Shown: piece by piece, positions 1 to 11,200 of the stretch | Layout: every line of letters begins with the position of its first letter | How positions within the stretch are numbered: the stretch's first letter is position 1 | Origin: Flabesymbios commensalis | Lineage: Eukaryota > Annelida > Polychaeta > Terebellida > Flabelligeridae | Length of the DNA: 64,000 nucleotides | Assembly (NCBI GenBank): GCA_964017125.1 | Contig: OZ024912.1 | Span: 83,908,976-83,972,975 of the forward strand | Reading direction: 5' to 3' | Position numbers and translations under genes: made by a program | The notes under the pieces: model-generated | The model's input: only the letters and a program-made list of their open reading frames with translations | Databases searched by the model: none | Told to the model about the DNA's origin: nothing

Positions 1-600
1 TCTTTCTGACTAATTTAAACTGGCATATATATATTTTGACCTACAGCTTTCACGTACCTTGTGAAAAAAATGCTATTGATTTTTTTCAAAAAATCCCCTA
101 AAATTAATGAAACTATCCTTGAAAACAGCGGTTTTCAACTGGCGTCTAGGTGAAAACAGTGTTGCCTAGACGATCAGTCGTCAGGGGTCACCAGTATGGC
201 GAGATGGGACGTCGTGGTTACCAGTATGGCGTGATGGGCCTATGCCGGGAGTTCCGTTATGGGGTCACAACGGCCGACGAGGGACTCCGCCCAATCTCAC
301 CATCGAAACTCGAACTTCCTCCTCCTCCGTCTGGTCGACGGCTTCAAACAAACCAGAAAACTCTCTTCACTCTTGTCATGTTTATTTGATTAACATGCGG
401 TAACAGCAAGGCACAACCATCCGCGCACGGCACATCTCTATTGACTTAGCGAGAGCGAGCTACGGCACGTCCGTAGTCGCTGAGTATTACGCTTGAAGTG
501 CGGGAATAATACCAAGGCCGCACACACTGCTCTGTGTGCGCACGTCACCACGGTATGGAAACGAGGCGGTCATCCCCGTCCGCCCAGGTCCAGGGGATAA
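1..600. other. GC-richer block, no recognised gene
   Basis: The stretch from about 140 to 600 is clearly richer in G and C and in CpG than the AT-rich surroundings. It contains one short open frame on the plus strand (150-389) that resembles no family I know. I see no splice signals or domain motif that would make it a gene. It could be part of a mobile element or a CpG-rich segment belonging to something left of the window. Confidence 0.3.
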
Positions 601-679
601 ACGCCACATTAATTGAGCGATGTCAGGATCCTACAGGCTAATTAAACTCGAAAAATTAGGGTTCCGGCCGCTCCCCTAT

Positions 680-835
680 AAAGACAATGGTGCTGTGAAA
701 GACAAGACCTATATTCGTCAAGTGTAAAGACAATGGTGCTGTAAAAGACAAGACGTATATTCGTCAAGTGTAAAGACAATTGTGCTGTGAAAGACAAGAC
801 CTACACTCGTCAAGTGTAAAGACAATGGTGATGTG
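680..835. repeat. 46-bp tandem repeat, about 3.4 copies
   Basis: A 46-bp unit beginning aaagacaatggtgctgtga starts at 680, 726, 772 and 818, the last copy being partial. Copies differ by only a few substitutions. No coding frame or splice site is evident. Confidence 0.85.
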
Positions 836-1096
836 AACATGAAAACCTAAAATTGTTAGAATATGCAAAACAAAGTACTGCAGGTCCAGCTGCATAAAAA
901 ATCATGTGCACGGCTGGTGCAGGGGCTCATCCAAGAGGGAGGGGGTCCTGACTCACCTTCTCTGTCACTGAACTTTTTATTTATAATTATGAACTTTTTT
1001 ATTTATAATTAAAAGAACTGTTCCAACTCACAGCTTTCTCAGCAAAATCTAAAACACTTCTCTGTAATATAGTTATTCTAAATTAGCACACAGTAG

Positions 1097-1204
1097 CCCA
1101 GCAAACACTAAGCATTTGTATAACATCTGTACAATGTTGGACCAATGTCGAAGACGCTGGACCGCATTGTATAAATGTTATACTAATGTTTTGTGTTTGC
1201 TGGG
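1097..1204. mobile_element. Palindromic MITE, family A
   Basis: It starts cccagcaaacac and ends gtgtttgctggg, so the ends are inverted repeats and the whole body is an imperfect palindrome centred on a cgaagacgctgg-type core. The same element recurs at about 2.37, 14.38, 17.83, 19.40, 28.59, 32.59, 34.83, 35.79, 49.26, 50.88, 58.57, 59.02 and 60.44 kb. No coding capacity; a non-autonomous DNA element whose superfamily I cannot assign. Confidence 0.75.
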
Positions 1205-1639
1205 ATGCCTACTTGGCTTAGGCTCACAGTGATATGACTACTTGTATAAGAAGTTTAATGACACCTGCTCATGCACACGGCACATGACATAATAACGGTT
1301 TCATGTTGGTATAGCATTAAACTGACATTGGCCCAATGTTTTGAGTCTATTGGTCGTAAATAGACTATATCCTCTGATGTAAACAGTGTAAAATTGAATA
1401 TATAGAAACGTGTTTGTTAATTTTATTTTTAGTGTTTATTAGGCCTACTCAACATAACTAGCGGGTTTTTGTATGGATTGGAGTGGTTTATAAGGAGATT
1501 AGTGTGCTACCCCCTGAAAAAGTGCTTCCAAATTTGTCATCGGCTTCCTCCCATGTATATACTACCTCAGTTATTGATAGCTATTGAGTGTAGCCGACGT
1601 ACTGTACGAATGTACATATCACAACAACATGAACGCCCA

Positions 1640-2175
1640 GTTATTATTATTATTAATAGTGAACTTATAAAGCGCATTATTATATACATTTCTATGCGCT
1701 GACAATTATGAAATTTATATCATATTAATGTTGGAAAAAGTTCATGCTCCGAAATGAAGATTGCAAAGGTGAGTTTTGAGATTTATTTTAAAAGTTGTTT
1801 GTGACTGGGTTTCCCTGAGTGAAAGAGGGAGATCGTTCCACAGCTGAAGGCCACACACGCTGAAAGCATTGTCACCAGCTGCAAGGCACCGGTGAGTAGA
1901 TGGTACAGATAGAAGAGAAGAATACCATCAGTGACAAACCGAAGAGCTCTCGGAGGTGCATAGCGAGCGATTAGTTCCTGTATATATGATGGGCACGCGT
2001 CACTTTGCATGACTGAATGGACAATGGAGAAGACTTTGAAAATGATACGCGACTTCACTGGCAGCCAATGCAGGTCTTTCAGGACAGGTTGTTGGCATAA
2101 TCCAGGCGTGATATTCCAAGTGCCATCACCACCTTCACGAGAGTCTCTTCTGAATGCGACTTGCAAACAAGTGCC
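1640..2175 (-). mobile_element. LINE 3' end, CR1/L2-like, broken
   Basis: On the minus strand the first part encodes a reverse-transcriptase C-terminal region with the hallmark LKDLHWLPV and ACPSYIQEL motifs. Another frame continues with FSVCGLQLWNDLPLSLRE and FKINLKTHL, the usual end of jockey-superfamily ORF2 proteins. The frame is therefore shifted once, near 1880-1900. After the stop, a short 3' UTR ends in an (ATT)n tail at about 1640-1655, typical of these elements. It is a truncated, inactive copy. Confidence 0.75.
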
Positions 2176-2366
2176 ATTGGGACTTAGTTGTAAAATGTAC
2201 TCACATCAATTTTGAAAATATCGGAGGATTGAACTCATTATGTAATATCCTGAATACGATTGATGATAATGACAATAATCAAGATAATGTAAATCACATG
2301 ACATTCTCTTTATTTAGATGACGAAGCATTTGAATCATTTATAAAAAAACAAGTTTTTTCTGTCAT

Positions 2367-2451
2367 CCTAGCAAACATGAGACGTCGGTCCAACGTTGGT
2401 TTACTGTTGGGCCAGCGTCGTAGACGGTGGGCTAACAGTAAACCAACGTTA
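2367..2451. mobile_element. MITE family A, truncated copy
   Basis: It has the cctagcaaac end and the accaacgtt/aacgttggt inner arms around gccagcgtcgtagacggtggg, but the closing gtgtttgctggg end is missing. The LINE fragment begins immediately after it. Confidence 0.6.
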
Positions 2452-2454
2452 CAA

Positions 2455-3115
2455 ATATAGCTCGATGAATTGCAAATATTTATCCAGGAATTACTCGATT
2501 ATGATTTTAAATTTGACGTTATTTGTATTCAAGAAAGTTGGCTTGGGGAAAATGATAATCCCTTTATACTTATTTTATAATCTTGATGGTTACATGTTTA
2601 TTACTCATTAGAAAACAAGCAGTTCAAAGGGTGGAATAATGATTTATTTTAAAGATGAATATTCTTATAAGGTTTTGAACATTCTGAACATTCAAATATA
2701 TGGGGAGGTTAATTAATAGGAATATCTGGAGGTTCAAAACAAATTGTTTTAAGCAATATATACAGCCTTGTCAGGAATACTGTGAATGATTATGATATAT
2801 TTACTCGAGAGTTCACTGGTGCATTAGAATATTTAGACAATTTAGGTCTCGAAATTCGTATTGCATGTGATTAAAATATACATCTTTTGTAGGCTATGTA
2901 CACAATAGAGATGTGGTTGGAAATTTTTTCACATCTGTTACTGCTCAATTCATGTTAATTCATGTATGTAAACACAATTAGGAAAATATACTGTATTTAA
3001 GTAAATTTGCTCAATAATCTTGATTTAAATCCCTTAGAAAATCCTAATGACAATCATAACGAATTGGATAAGATTATCCAAACTGTGAAGAACAAACACT
3101 TTCTACAAAAAAAAT
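2455..3115 (+). mobile_element. LINE endonuclease fragment, decayed
   Basis: The plus strand encodes pieces of an AP-endonuclease-like LINE domain: DVICIQESWLGENDN near 2512-2560, SNIYSLVRN near 2757-2783, and TGALEYLDNLGLEI near 2818-2860. These match the order of the EN domain in CR1/L2-type ORF2 proteins (QESWL motif, then the xNxY motif, then LxxLxxL). Several stops and frame changes lie between the pieces. It is a dead fragment and too short to carry the reverse transcriptase. Confidence 0.65.
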
Positions 3116-3457
3116 AGAATATCAACCTGAAATATTGGTTTTGATGACTAAATTTAACACTATTACAGTTATAGTCTCCAAAATGTATATGTGAGGAACG
3201 GCACATAGACATTTTGGAGACATTTTGGAGCATATTGCCATATGACCCTCTAGTCATAATAGGACGCGAGCTACAGTACTGGTTCGATTGAAGCACTGGT
3301 CAGATCCCGGCAACTCTCCCCATACTGTATCTACCTTTAGTTACAAATGCGACATTTTAGTCAGACTTTCGACAATTCAACAAAGTGGCGTTCTGGATGC
3401 CTTTGTGCACACCCCACGTTGACTCTGGCCCAACGATACATCCATCGTGTGTGCTGG

Positions 3458-5615
3458 GATAACTGTTACACAATATCATGATAACTGTTACACAATATCA
3501 TGATAACTGTTACACAATATCATAATAACAGTTACACAATATCATGATGACTGTTACACAATATCATGATAACTGTTACACAATATCATGATAACTGTTA
3601 CACAATATCATGATAACTGTTACACAATATCATAATAACAGTTACACAATATCATGATAACAATTACACAATATCATGATAACTGTTACACAATATCATA
3701 ATAACAGTTACACAATATCATGATAACAGTTACACAATATCATGATAACTGTACACAATATCATGATAACTGTTACACAATATCATGATAACAGCTACAC
3801 AATATCATAATAACTGTTACACAATATCAAAATAACAGTTACACAATATCATGATAACTGTTACACAATATCATAATAACAGGTACACAATATCATGATA
3901 ACTGTTACACAATATCACGATAACTGTTACACAATATCATAATAACAGTTACACAATATCATGATAACTGTTACACAATATCATGATAACTGTCACACAA
4001 TATCATGATAACTGTTACACAATATCATGATAACTGTTACACAATATCATGATAACTGTTACACAATATCATGATAACAGTTACACAATATCATGATAAC
4101 TGTTACACAATATCATGATAACTGTTACACAATATCATGATAACTGTTACACAATATCATGATAACTGTTACACAATATCCTGATAACAGTTACACAATA
4201 TCATGATAACTGTTACACAATATCATGATAACTGTTACACAATATCATGATAACTGTTACACAATATCATGATAACTGTCACACAATATCATGATAACTG
4301 TTACACAATATCATGATAACTGTCACACAATATCATGATAACTGTTACACAATATCATGATAACTGTTACACAATATCATGATAACTGTTACACAATATC
4401 ATGATAACTGTTACACAATATCATGATAACTGTTACACAATATCATGATAACAGTTACACAATATCATGATAACTGTTACACAATATCATGATAACTGTT
4501 ACACAATAGCATGACAACTGTTACACAATATCATGATAACTGTTACACAATAACATGATAACAGTTACACAATATCATGATAACTGTTACACATTATTAT
4601 GATAACTGCTACACAATATCATGATAACTGTTACACAATATCATGATAACAGTTACACAATATCATGATAACTGTTACACAATATCATGATAACTGTTAC
4701 ACAATATCATGATAACTGTCACACAATATCATGATAACTGTTACACAATATCATGACAACTGTTACACAATATCATGATAACTGTTACACAATATCATGA
4801 TAACAGTTACACAATATCATGATAACTGTTACACAATATCATGATAACTGTTACACAATATCATGATAACTGTTACACAATATCATAATAACTGCTACAC
4901 AGTATCATGATAACTGTTACACAATATCATGATAACAGTTACACAATATCATGATAACTGTTACACAATATCATGATAACTGTTACACAATATCATGATA
5001 ACTGTTACACAATATCATGATAAGTGTTACACAATATCATGATAACAGTTACACAATATCATGATAACTGCTACACAGTATCATGATAACTGCTACACAA
5101 TATCATGATAACTGTTACACAATATCATGATAACAGTTACACAATATCATGATAACTGTTACACAATATCATGATAACTGTTACACAATATCATAATAAC
5201 TGCTACACAGTATCATGATAACTGTTACACAATATCATGATAACAGTTACACAATATCATGATAACTGTTACACAATATCATGATAACTGTTACACAATA
5301 TCATGATAACTGTTACACAATATCATGATAAGTGTTACACAATATCATGATAACAGTTACACAATATCATGATAACTGCTACACAGTATCATGATAACTG
5401 CTACACAATATCATGATAACAGTTACACAATATCATGATAACTGTTACACAATATCATGATAACAGTTACACAATATCATGATAACTGTTACACAATATC
5501 ATGATAACAGTTACACAATATCATGATAACTGCTACACAGTATCATGATAACTGCTACACAGTATCATGATAACTGCTACACAATATCATGATAACTGCT
5601 ACACAATATCATGAT
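3458..5615. repeat. 22-bp satellite array, about 98 copies
   Basis: The unit is gataactgttacacaatatc plus at, repeated head to tail for 2.16 kb. Units vary mainly at ctgtt/cagtt/ctgct and atatc/gtatc, and blocks of variants recur, so several units have been duplicated together. The left edge abuts gtgtgctggg, the right terminus of a family A MITE. Every unit ends in ttgtgtaacag on the minus strand, which looks like a 3' splice site, but no exon is near. Confidence 0.95.
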
Positions 5616-6357
5616 TGTGGTTATAGTACTGGGCCGTGTGTAAAATTGCTGGATTGCTGTGTTAATTATGTTCACCACACATAAAAGTGTTTATTAGACA
5701 CATCTGTATATAAACACACAAAGTTTGGTGGCAATTTTATTTTGAGATTTTAGCACATTTCCAACTACAAGTGTCGGCGTTCAATTTCTGTTAAAATAAA
5801 TACCCCAAAATGATTAACAATCGTATGGAAAATTCTGAACATTCAAATATATGAGAAAGTAACTTTAGAAACACAAATGTTTCTTATCTCTCATCAGATG
5901 TTCTGTAATAAGCAGCAGTTGTCATGAACAGTGCCACATCTAAACTGTCAAACAATACTTTATATTTCAGTCTCATGTCTGTTATGGCCAAATGCTATCA
6001 ACTCTTGGCAACTGTAAACTATAAGGATAATGCAAACTGGCATTAATCACAGGAACAACTAGTAATCAAGAACCAACCACCCCACCAAGGTCGGAACTCA
6101 TAATAGAAAACACAATAAAGGTATTCTCATCTTATCAGATACAATACACTGTTTGCACGATTTTGCGCATAAGCAGGACTCCCAACTAAATAGTTCAGTT
6201 GTAATCACTGTGTGGCGTGTTGTAATAGAAGTGTGACAGGACTCCCAACTAAATAGTTCAGCTTTTAGTCTCTGTAGTGTGTGGCGTGTTGCTATTGGGA
6301 AATGTGTATAGACTCACGATCCCCCTTTTTTATTTAGACTATTCTAAACAAAATTTA

Positions 6358-6545
6358 CCCACCAATACCCCCACCACTGCAGGGACAAGAACATGCATTT
6401 GATCATTATCTCATCCCCAGATGGAGATTTTATGCCTATGATGGCAGGGCCGGGCATAGCAATATATAAGCTCTAAGCCCACAATTATCACAGGCAAACT
6501 CGGAGTATGCAACCAATCATTTTATCAATTATAGTAGTAATCATC
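6358..6545. repeat. Direct repeat, copy 1 of 2
   Basis: About 190 bp nearly identical to 7275-7476 in the same orientation, with a few substitutions and a short insertion. The roughly 0.9-kb spacing could reflect a segmental duplication or the ends of an old element; no coding remnant lies between them. Confidence 0.75.
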
Positions 6546-7274
6546 GCAGTAAAAGGGCAGCACCCGTGGGTATAACGACCAATCATCCATCGGGCACCTC
6601 AAATCCCCACAATACCCCTGATTAGGAACCACTTCAGGACCAGGATTAAAACAATCTCTACCAGGCTACTGTACGAATCTGAAGTAAATATCTGAGGTAT
6701 TAGGATTTCACTAGGCTTTTAAACATCCCACAAATATAATATGGCAGATTCCACACACAAAAACAGCTTCCTGGATCTCTGAGTTTGTGAAGTTACAAAC
6801 TTCGCGATCCAGGAACTAATATATAAAGCTCCAGTGCATACTATTATATATCCCTAATAACCCCAACGACCACTAAAATATATCTGGCCCAGTTTAGCAT
6901 ATATGTTGACAGAACTGTCCTATAACCCCATTCATTCATCCTACATATGTAAGGAAGTACCTGTTATTGTACGACGTGGATGACACGACAGTTTGATCCC
7001 AGAGAATCATGGAACATCATGTTAAACAGCCCTTACTTAGTGTAATAGTTATAAAGTTTACAACTGGTTTTGAGACACAAACGTAATCATTTCCAACCTG
7101 CTTATGATTAAAGTGAACTATCTGTCATTTTGTATAGTCTTGGATACATCATTTTATTATTAGAGACAGCACAACATCACCATCAGCAGCCATTGCTTGA
7201 TGCTGGATGTAGCTAACTCAGACATTTATGATGGTTTCAAAAAAAAAAAAATATTCTATGCCTAAGAACATTTA

Positions 7275-7476
7275 CCCACCATTCCAGGCCTCTCCCACCA
7301 CTGCAGGGACAAGAACATGAATTCGATCATTATCTCATCCCCAGATGGAGATTCTATGCCCATGATGGCAGGGCTGGACATAATATAACAATATATAAGC
7401 TCTAAGCCCACAATTATCACAGGCAAACTCGGAGTATGCAACCTATCATTTTATCAATTATATATAGTAATTCTCA
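7275..7476. repeat. Direct repeat, copy 2 of 2
   Basis: Second copy of the 6358-6545 block, sharing atctcatccccagatggaga, aatatataagctctaagccc and the final tcattttatcaattata. Confidence 0.75.
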
Positions 7477-7874
7477 CAGGCTGTGTTGACAGATTAGCCC
7501 CACGTATCAGCATTCTAGAGGCCATATCTCTGGCTGTGTTGACAGATTAGCCCCACATATTGAAATATATCAGCATTCCAGGGGCCCATGTCATTGGCTG
7601 TGTTCACAGATTAGCCCAACGTATCAGCATTCTGGGGGCCCATGTCTCCACTGTGTTCACAGATTATCCCATGTTTCGAAATTGTAATACATTTCAGAAT
7701 TGCAACACATATCTCTTTTTGTGTTGTCATTGCAGCCTTCTAGCGCCAATTGTTGTTGCGTTAACTGTGCCTGCTCCATCAGTTATTCCAGGGAGTCAAC
7801 CAATCTATCAAAACAAGTAGCACTAATAATTGTCAATAGTTCAGTTTTATTTGAATCACCAGATGTTTAGATAA

Positions 7875-8108
7875 AAGTATCACTGCGCAGGGATCGATTT
7901 TTGAGGTCAGAATCTGACGTCTGTAGATGTCAGATTCTGACGACTAAAGTCTGTAAGAGTAAAAATATTCATAACAGCCGCAGACCCATAACATAGGTAT
8001 TCAAATGGAGTGGAAAGAGCTGACTAAGATATTAATGATGATTTCAAATTGAAGAAACCCTTTGGTCTCCATGGTTTATTTAAAAGAATTAAGCGCTTTA
8101 AGGGTTAA
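7875..8108. mobile_element. MITE family B carrying a poly(A) signal
   Basis: It matches the family B consensus: a stem around gtcagaatctgacgtctgta, then acccataacataggtattca, gaaagagctgactaaga, tttggtctccatggttta and the end gcgctttaagggttaa. It lies 25 bp downstream of the LRR-like gene's stop codon. On the minus strand, 8090-8085 reads AATAAA, the only close poly(A) signal I see, so the element may define the end of that transcript. Confidence 0.7.
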
Positions 8109-8133
8109 CTTCCTCACCCAGCCACATGTCATA

Positions 8134-8286
8134 CTAAGAGTTGATCACTATGGCATTAGGGCAGGCGCGACTCAGTGCTGCATAATGCTCATCTTCACTT
8201 TCCCAACCTAGCACCTCCACCGTCGTCACACCAGGCGCTGATATGTGACCAAACAATGTGCCTGCTCCACGAACGTCACACAGCAC
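8134..8286 (-). CDS. LRR-like gene, terminal exon
   Basis: Acceptor ttacag precedes GTGCTGTGTGAC at 8286. The exon encodes 50 residues starting VLCDVRGAGTLFGHIS and ending SRACPNAIVINS, then TAG at 8136-8134. The ending resembles the last repeat of LRR proteins. Confidence 0.65.
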   Translation of the reverse strand: MLCDVRGAGTLFGHISAPGVTTVEVLGWESEDEHYAALSRACPNAIVINS

Positions 8287-11200
8287 CTGTAACACACAAA
8301 AAAAGAATTATATAAGTCTGGAATATGTGCCACATACCTGTCACGTTTGTGTGACTTTATCATGTTTATGAAATATGTTACAGTAAGTAGGATAAGTAAG
8401 TGATTGTTTATTGAAGTGACCAGTACATACCTAAATTTTGCAGAAATAGTATAATAATAATGATAAATACCGAAACCATTGGCGCTTAGGCTATTACCCA
8501 CTGTTTTATAACATTTATTGACACGTGATATAATGCTACGAACATGTGATTTGTCACATGTGTGGTAACTGTGAAATGTATGTGTCTATGATTTTTAACT
8601 CACCAGTGTGTTTATTCCTGGCAGTGAAGTGGCGTCATCTGCCTCACACGTCACCTCACATTCTAACAGGCATAGCTTGTCCACGTGTACCAGTCTGAGA
8701 AGACAGTCCAGGAGGCCTAGACTCAGCGTGGTCTTCACAGTCAGCTCTTCTACATGCCACACCTGTAACAACACACACTATTATAATGATGGGGTCACCC
8801 AGCCACAGCTTGTTCACGTGTATCACACCTGTAACAACACACACTATTATAATGATGGAGTCACCCAGCCACAGCTTGTCTACATGACACACCTGTAACA
8901 ACACACACTATTATAATGATGGGAGTCACCCAGCCACAGCTTGTACACATGCCACACCTGTAACAACACACACTGTTATAATGATGGGGGTCACCCAGCC
9001 ACAGCTTGTCTACATGTATCACACCTGTAACAACACAAATTATTATAATGATGGGAGTCACCCAGCCACTGTTTGTCTACATGTATCACACCTGTAACAA
9101 CACACACTATTATAATGATGGGAGTCACCCAGCCACTGTTTGTTTACATGTATCACACCAGTAACAACACACACTATTATAATGATGGGGTCACCCAGCC
9201 ACAGCTTGTCTACATGTATCACACCTGTAACAACACACGCTATTATAATGATGGGGGTCACCCAGCCACAGCTTGTCTACATGACACACCTGTAACAACA
9301 CACACTATTATAATGATGGGGTCACCCAGCCACAGCTTGTCTACATGTATCACACCTGTAACAACACACGCTATTATAATGATGGGGGTCACCCAGCCAC
9401 AGCTTGTCTACATGACATACCTGTAACAACACACACTATTATAATGATGGGGTCACCCAGCCACAGCTTGTCTACATGTATCACACCTGTAACAACACAC
9501 GCTATTATAATGATGGGAGTCACCCAGCCACAGCTTGTCTACATGACACACCTGTAACAACACAAACTATTATAATGATGGGGTCACCCAGCCACAGCTT
9601 GTCTACATGTATCACACCTGTAACAACACACGCTATTATAATGATGGGAGTCACCCAGCCACAGCTTGTCTACATGACACACCTGTAATAGTGTATCACA
9701 CACTATTATAATGATGGGGGTCACCCAGCCACAGCTTGTTCACGTGTATCACACCTGTAACAACACACACTATTATAATGATGGGAGTCACCCAGCCACA
9801 GCTTGTCTACATGTATCACACCTGTAACAACACACACTGTTATAATGATGGGGTCACCCAGCCACAGCTTGTCTACGTGTATCACACCTGTAACAACACA
9901 CACTATTTTAATGATGGGAGTCACCCAGCCACAGCTTGTCTACATGACACACCTGTAACAACACATACTATTAAAATGATGGGGGTCACTCAGACACAGC
10001 TTGTCCACATGTATCAGCACGTCTAGTCTAAAACAGGGCTAGTTGGACAATTTTAAGTTTTTTCTAATTTCATACTTCCATCATTGGATAATTGGTATAT
10101 TTAAAGGAGTGATATTTAAAATGTAACTTCTGTCTATGCACTAGTATGTGAGGATAAGTGATGCTAGTTACAAGACAAAGTGGATGGAGAAGCACACTAG
10201 TCACAAGACAAACCATTCACAGTGGGAGCCTAGATCCCACACAGAATATCCCAGACACACGTAAGTCATATCTGTGACAAATAAACACAGTTTGTATGTT
10301 AACTTGAGAGCTAAGTTGATTTGTAGATATGCTAGCGATATCCATACCAGCTGGGGCCGGAGGAAAAATAATGGCATCAGAGATTCTTAATAATGACAGG
10401 AGGAAGAGGAGGAGAAAGGGGAGAAAGAGGAAAAGGAAGAGGAGGAGGAGGAGGAGATGCCGGCCGTAATGTGGACAGTTATTGTATATCATTGATCACT
10501 CACCATGTGATTATGATCAGATGATGATGACTGACGTGTGTCATCCACTATCGTACAACCCGATCCCAGCCATATCCTCTTGACCCCTCGTACACCATGA
10601 CACAAAGTGGTCAGTGAGGACAGGTTCAGTCGGCATAAAACCCACAAATCACCAACCTGGTATAACACATATTGTTTTTATTATATAGATATATATCATT
10701 TTTTTAATTATATTACAATTTTAGAACTGTACTGTATAATTAAATGCATAACAGGGCACATATTTGAAAGAATAGCATCTTTGCTAATATGTTTTCACAC
10801 TGGATAAATCTATTTAAATAAATAAATAAATTGGAACCAAACAGCCAGTTCTGCCGACAATTTTCAGTTTTATATTCATAGCCTAATTATTAAATAAAAT
10901 GTCAGAAAGCATTAAAAAGTTCTGTGTTCAGTAATTGATTCTTTAGAACAAAATAAAGCTAATTGAATGACGAGAAACATTTCTGTTGAATCGATACTCC
11001 TAATTAGATCTTACTAGCTGATTATTTAAATGTTCAGACATCAGCGAATACATTTTATGCACGGTCATCAGTTCTTTGAAACAAAGAAAAGCAGTATTGA
11101 TATCGCCTGGCAACGACAGACTCGTCCTAAGTCTAGATTTTGAATGAGCTAATAATTTTAACGTATATTAGGCATACCATCTTTTGAATACCTTCAAATG

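Larger units (their letters stand above)
5616..7874. other. Gene-free region with duplicated blocks
   Basis: I find no gene here. A unit with aggactcccaactaaatag occurs twice in tandem (about 6175-6300). A block of about 190 bp containing ccaccactgcagggacaaga and ggcaaactcggagtatgcaa occurs at about 6358-6545 and again at 7275-7476. Units of about 60-70 bp around tgttgacagattagcccca repeat about four times at 7478-7680. The phrase attctgaacattcaaatata at 5830-5850 is shared with the LINE fragment near 2680-2700. Confidence 0.6.

Noticed and set aside
150-389. 79-residue open frame
   Set aside because: No similarity recognised and no gene structure around it.
3458-5615. Possible CRISPR array
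   Set aside because: Units are contiguous 22-bp repeats with no spacers, in animal DNA.
6358-7476. LTR pair of a short retroelement
   Set aside because: The two 190-bp repeats lack clear terminal motifs, primer site or coding remnants between them; a plain duplication is as likely.
8608-10026. Open frames of 66-117 residues on both strands
   Set aside because: They arise from the period of the exon-edge minisatellite and repeat the same residues.
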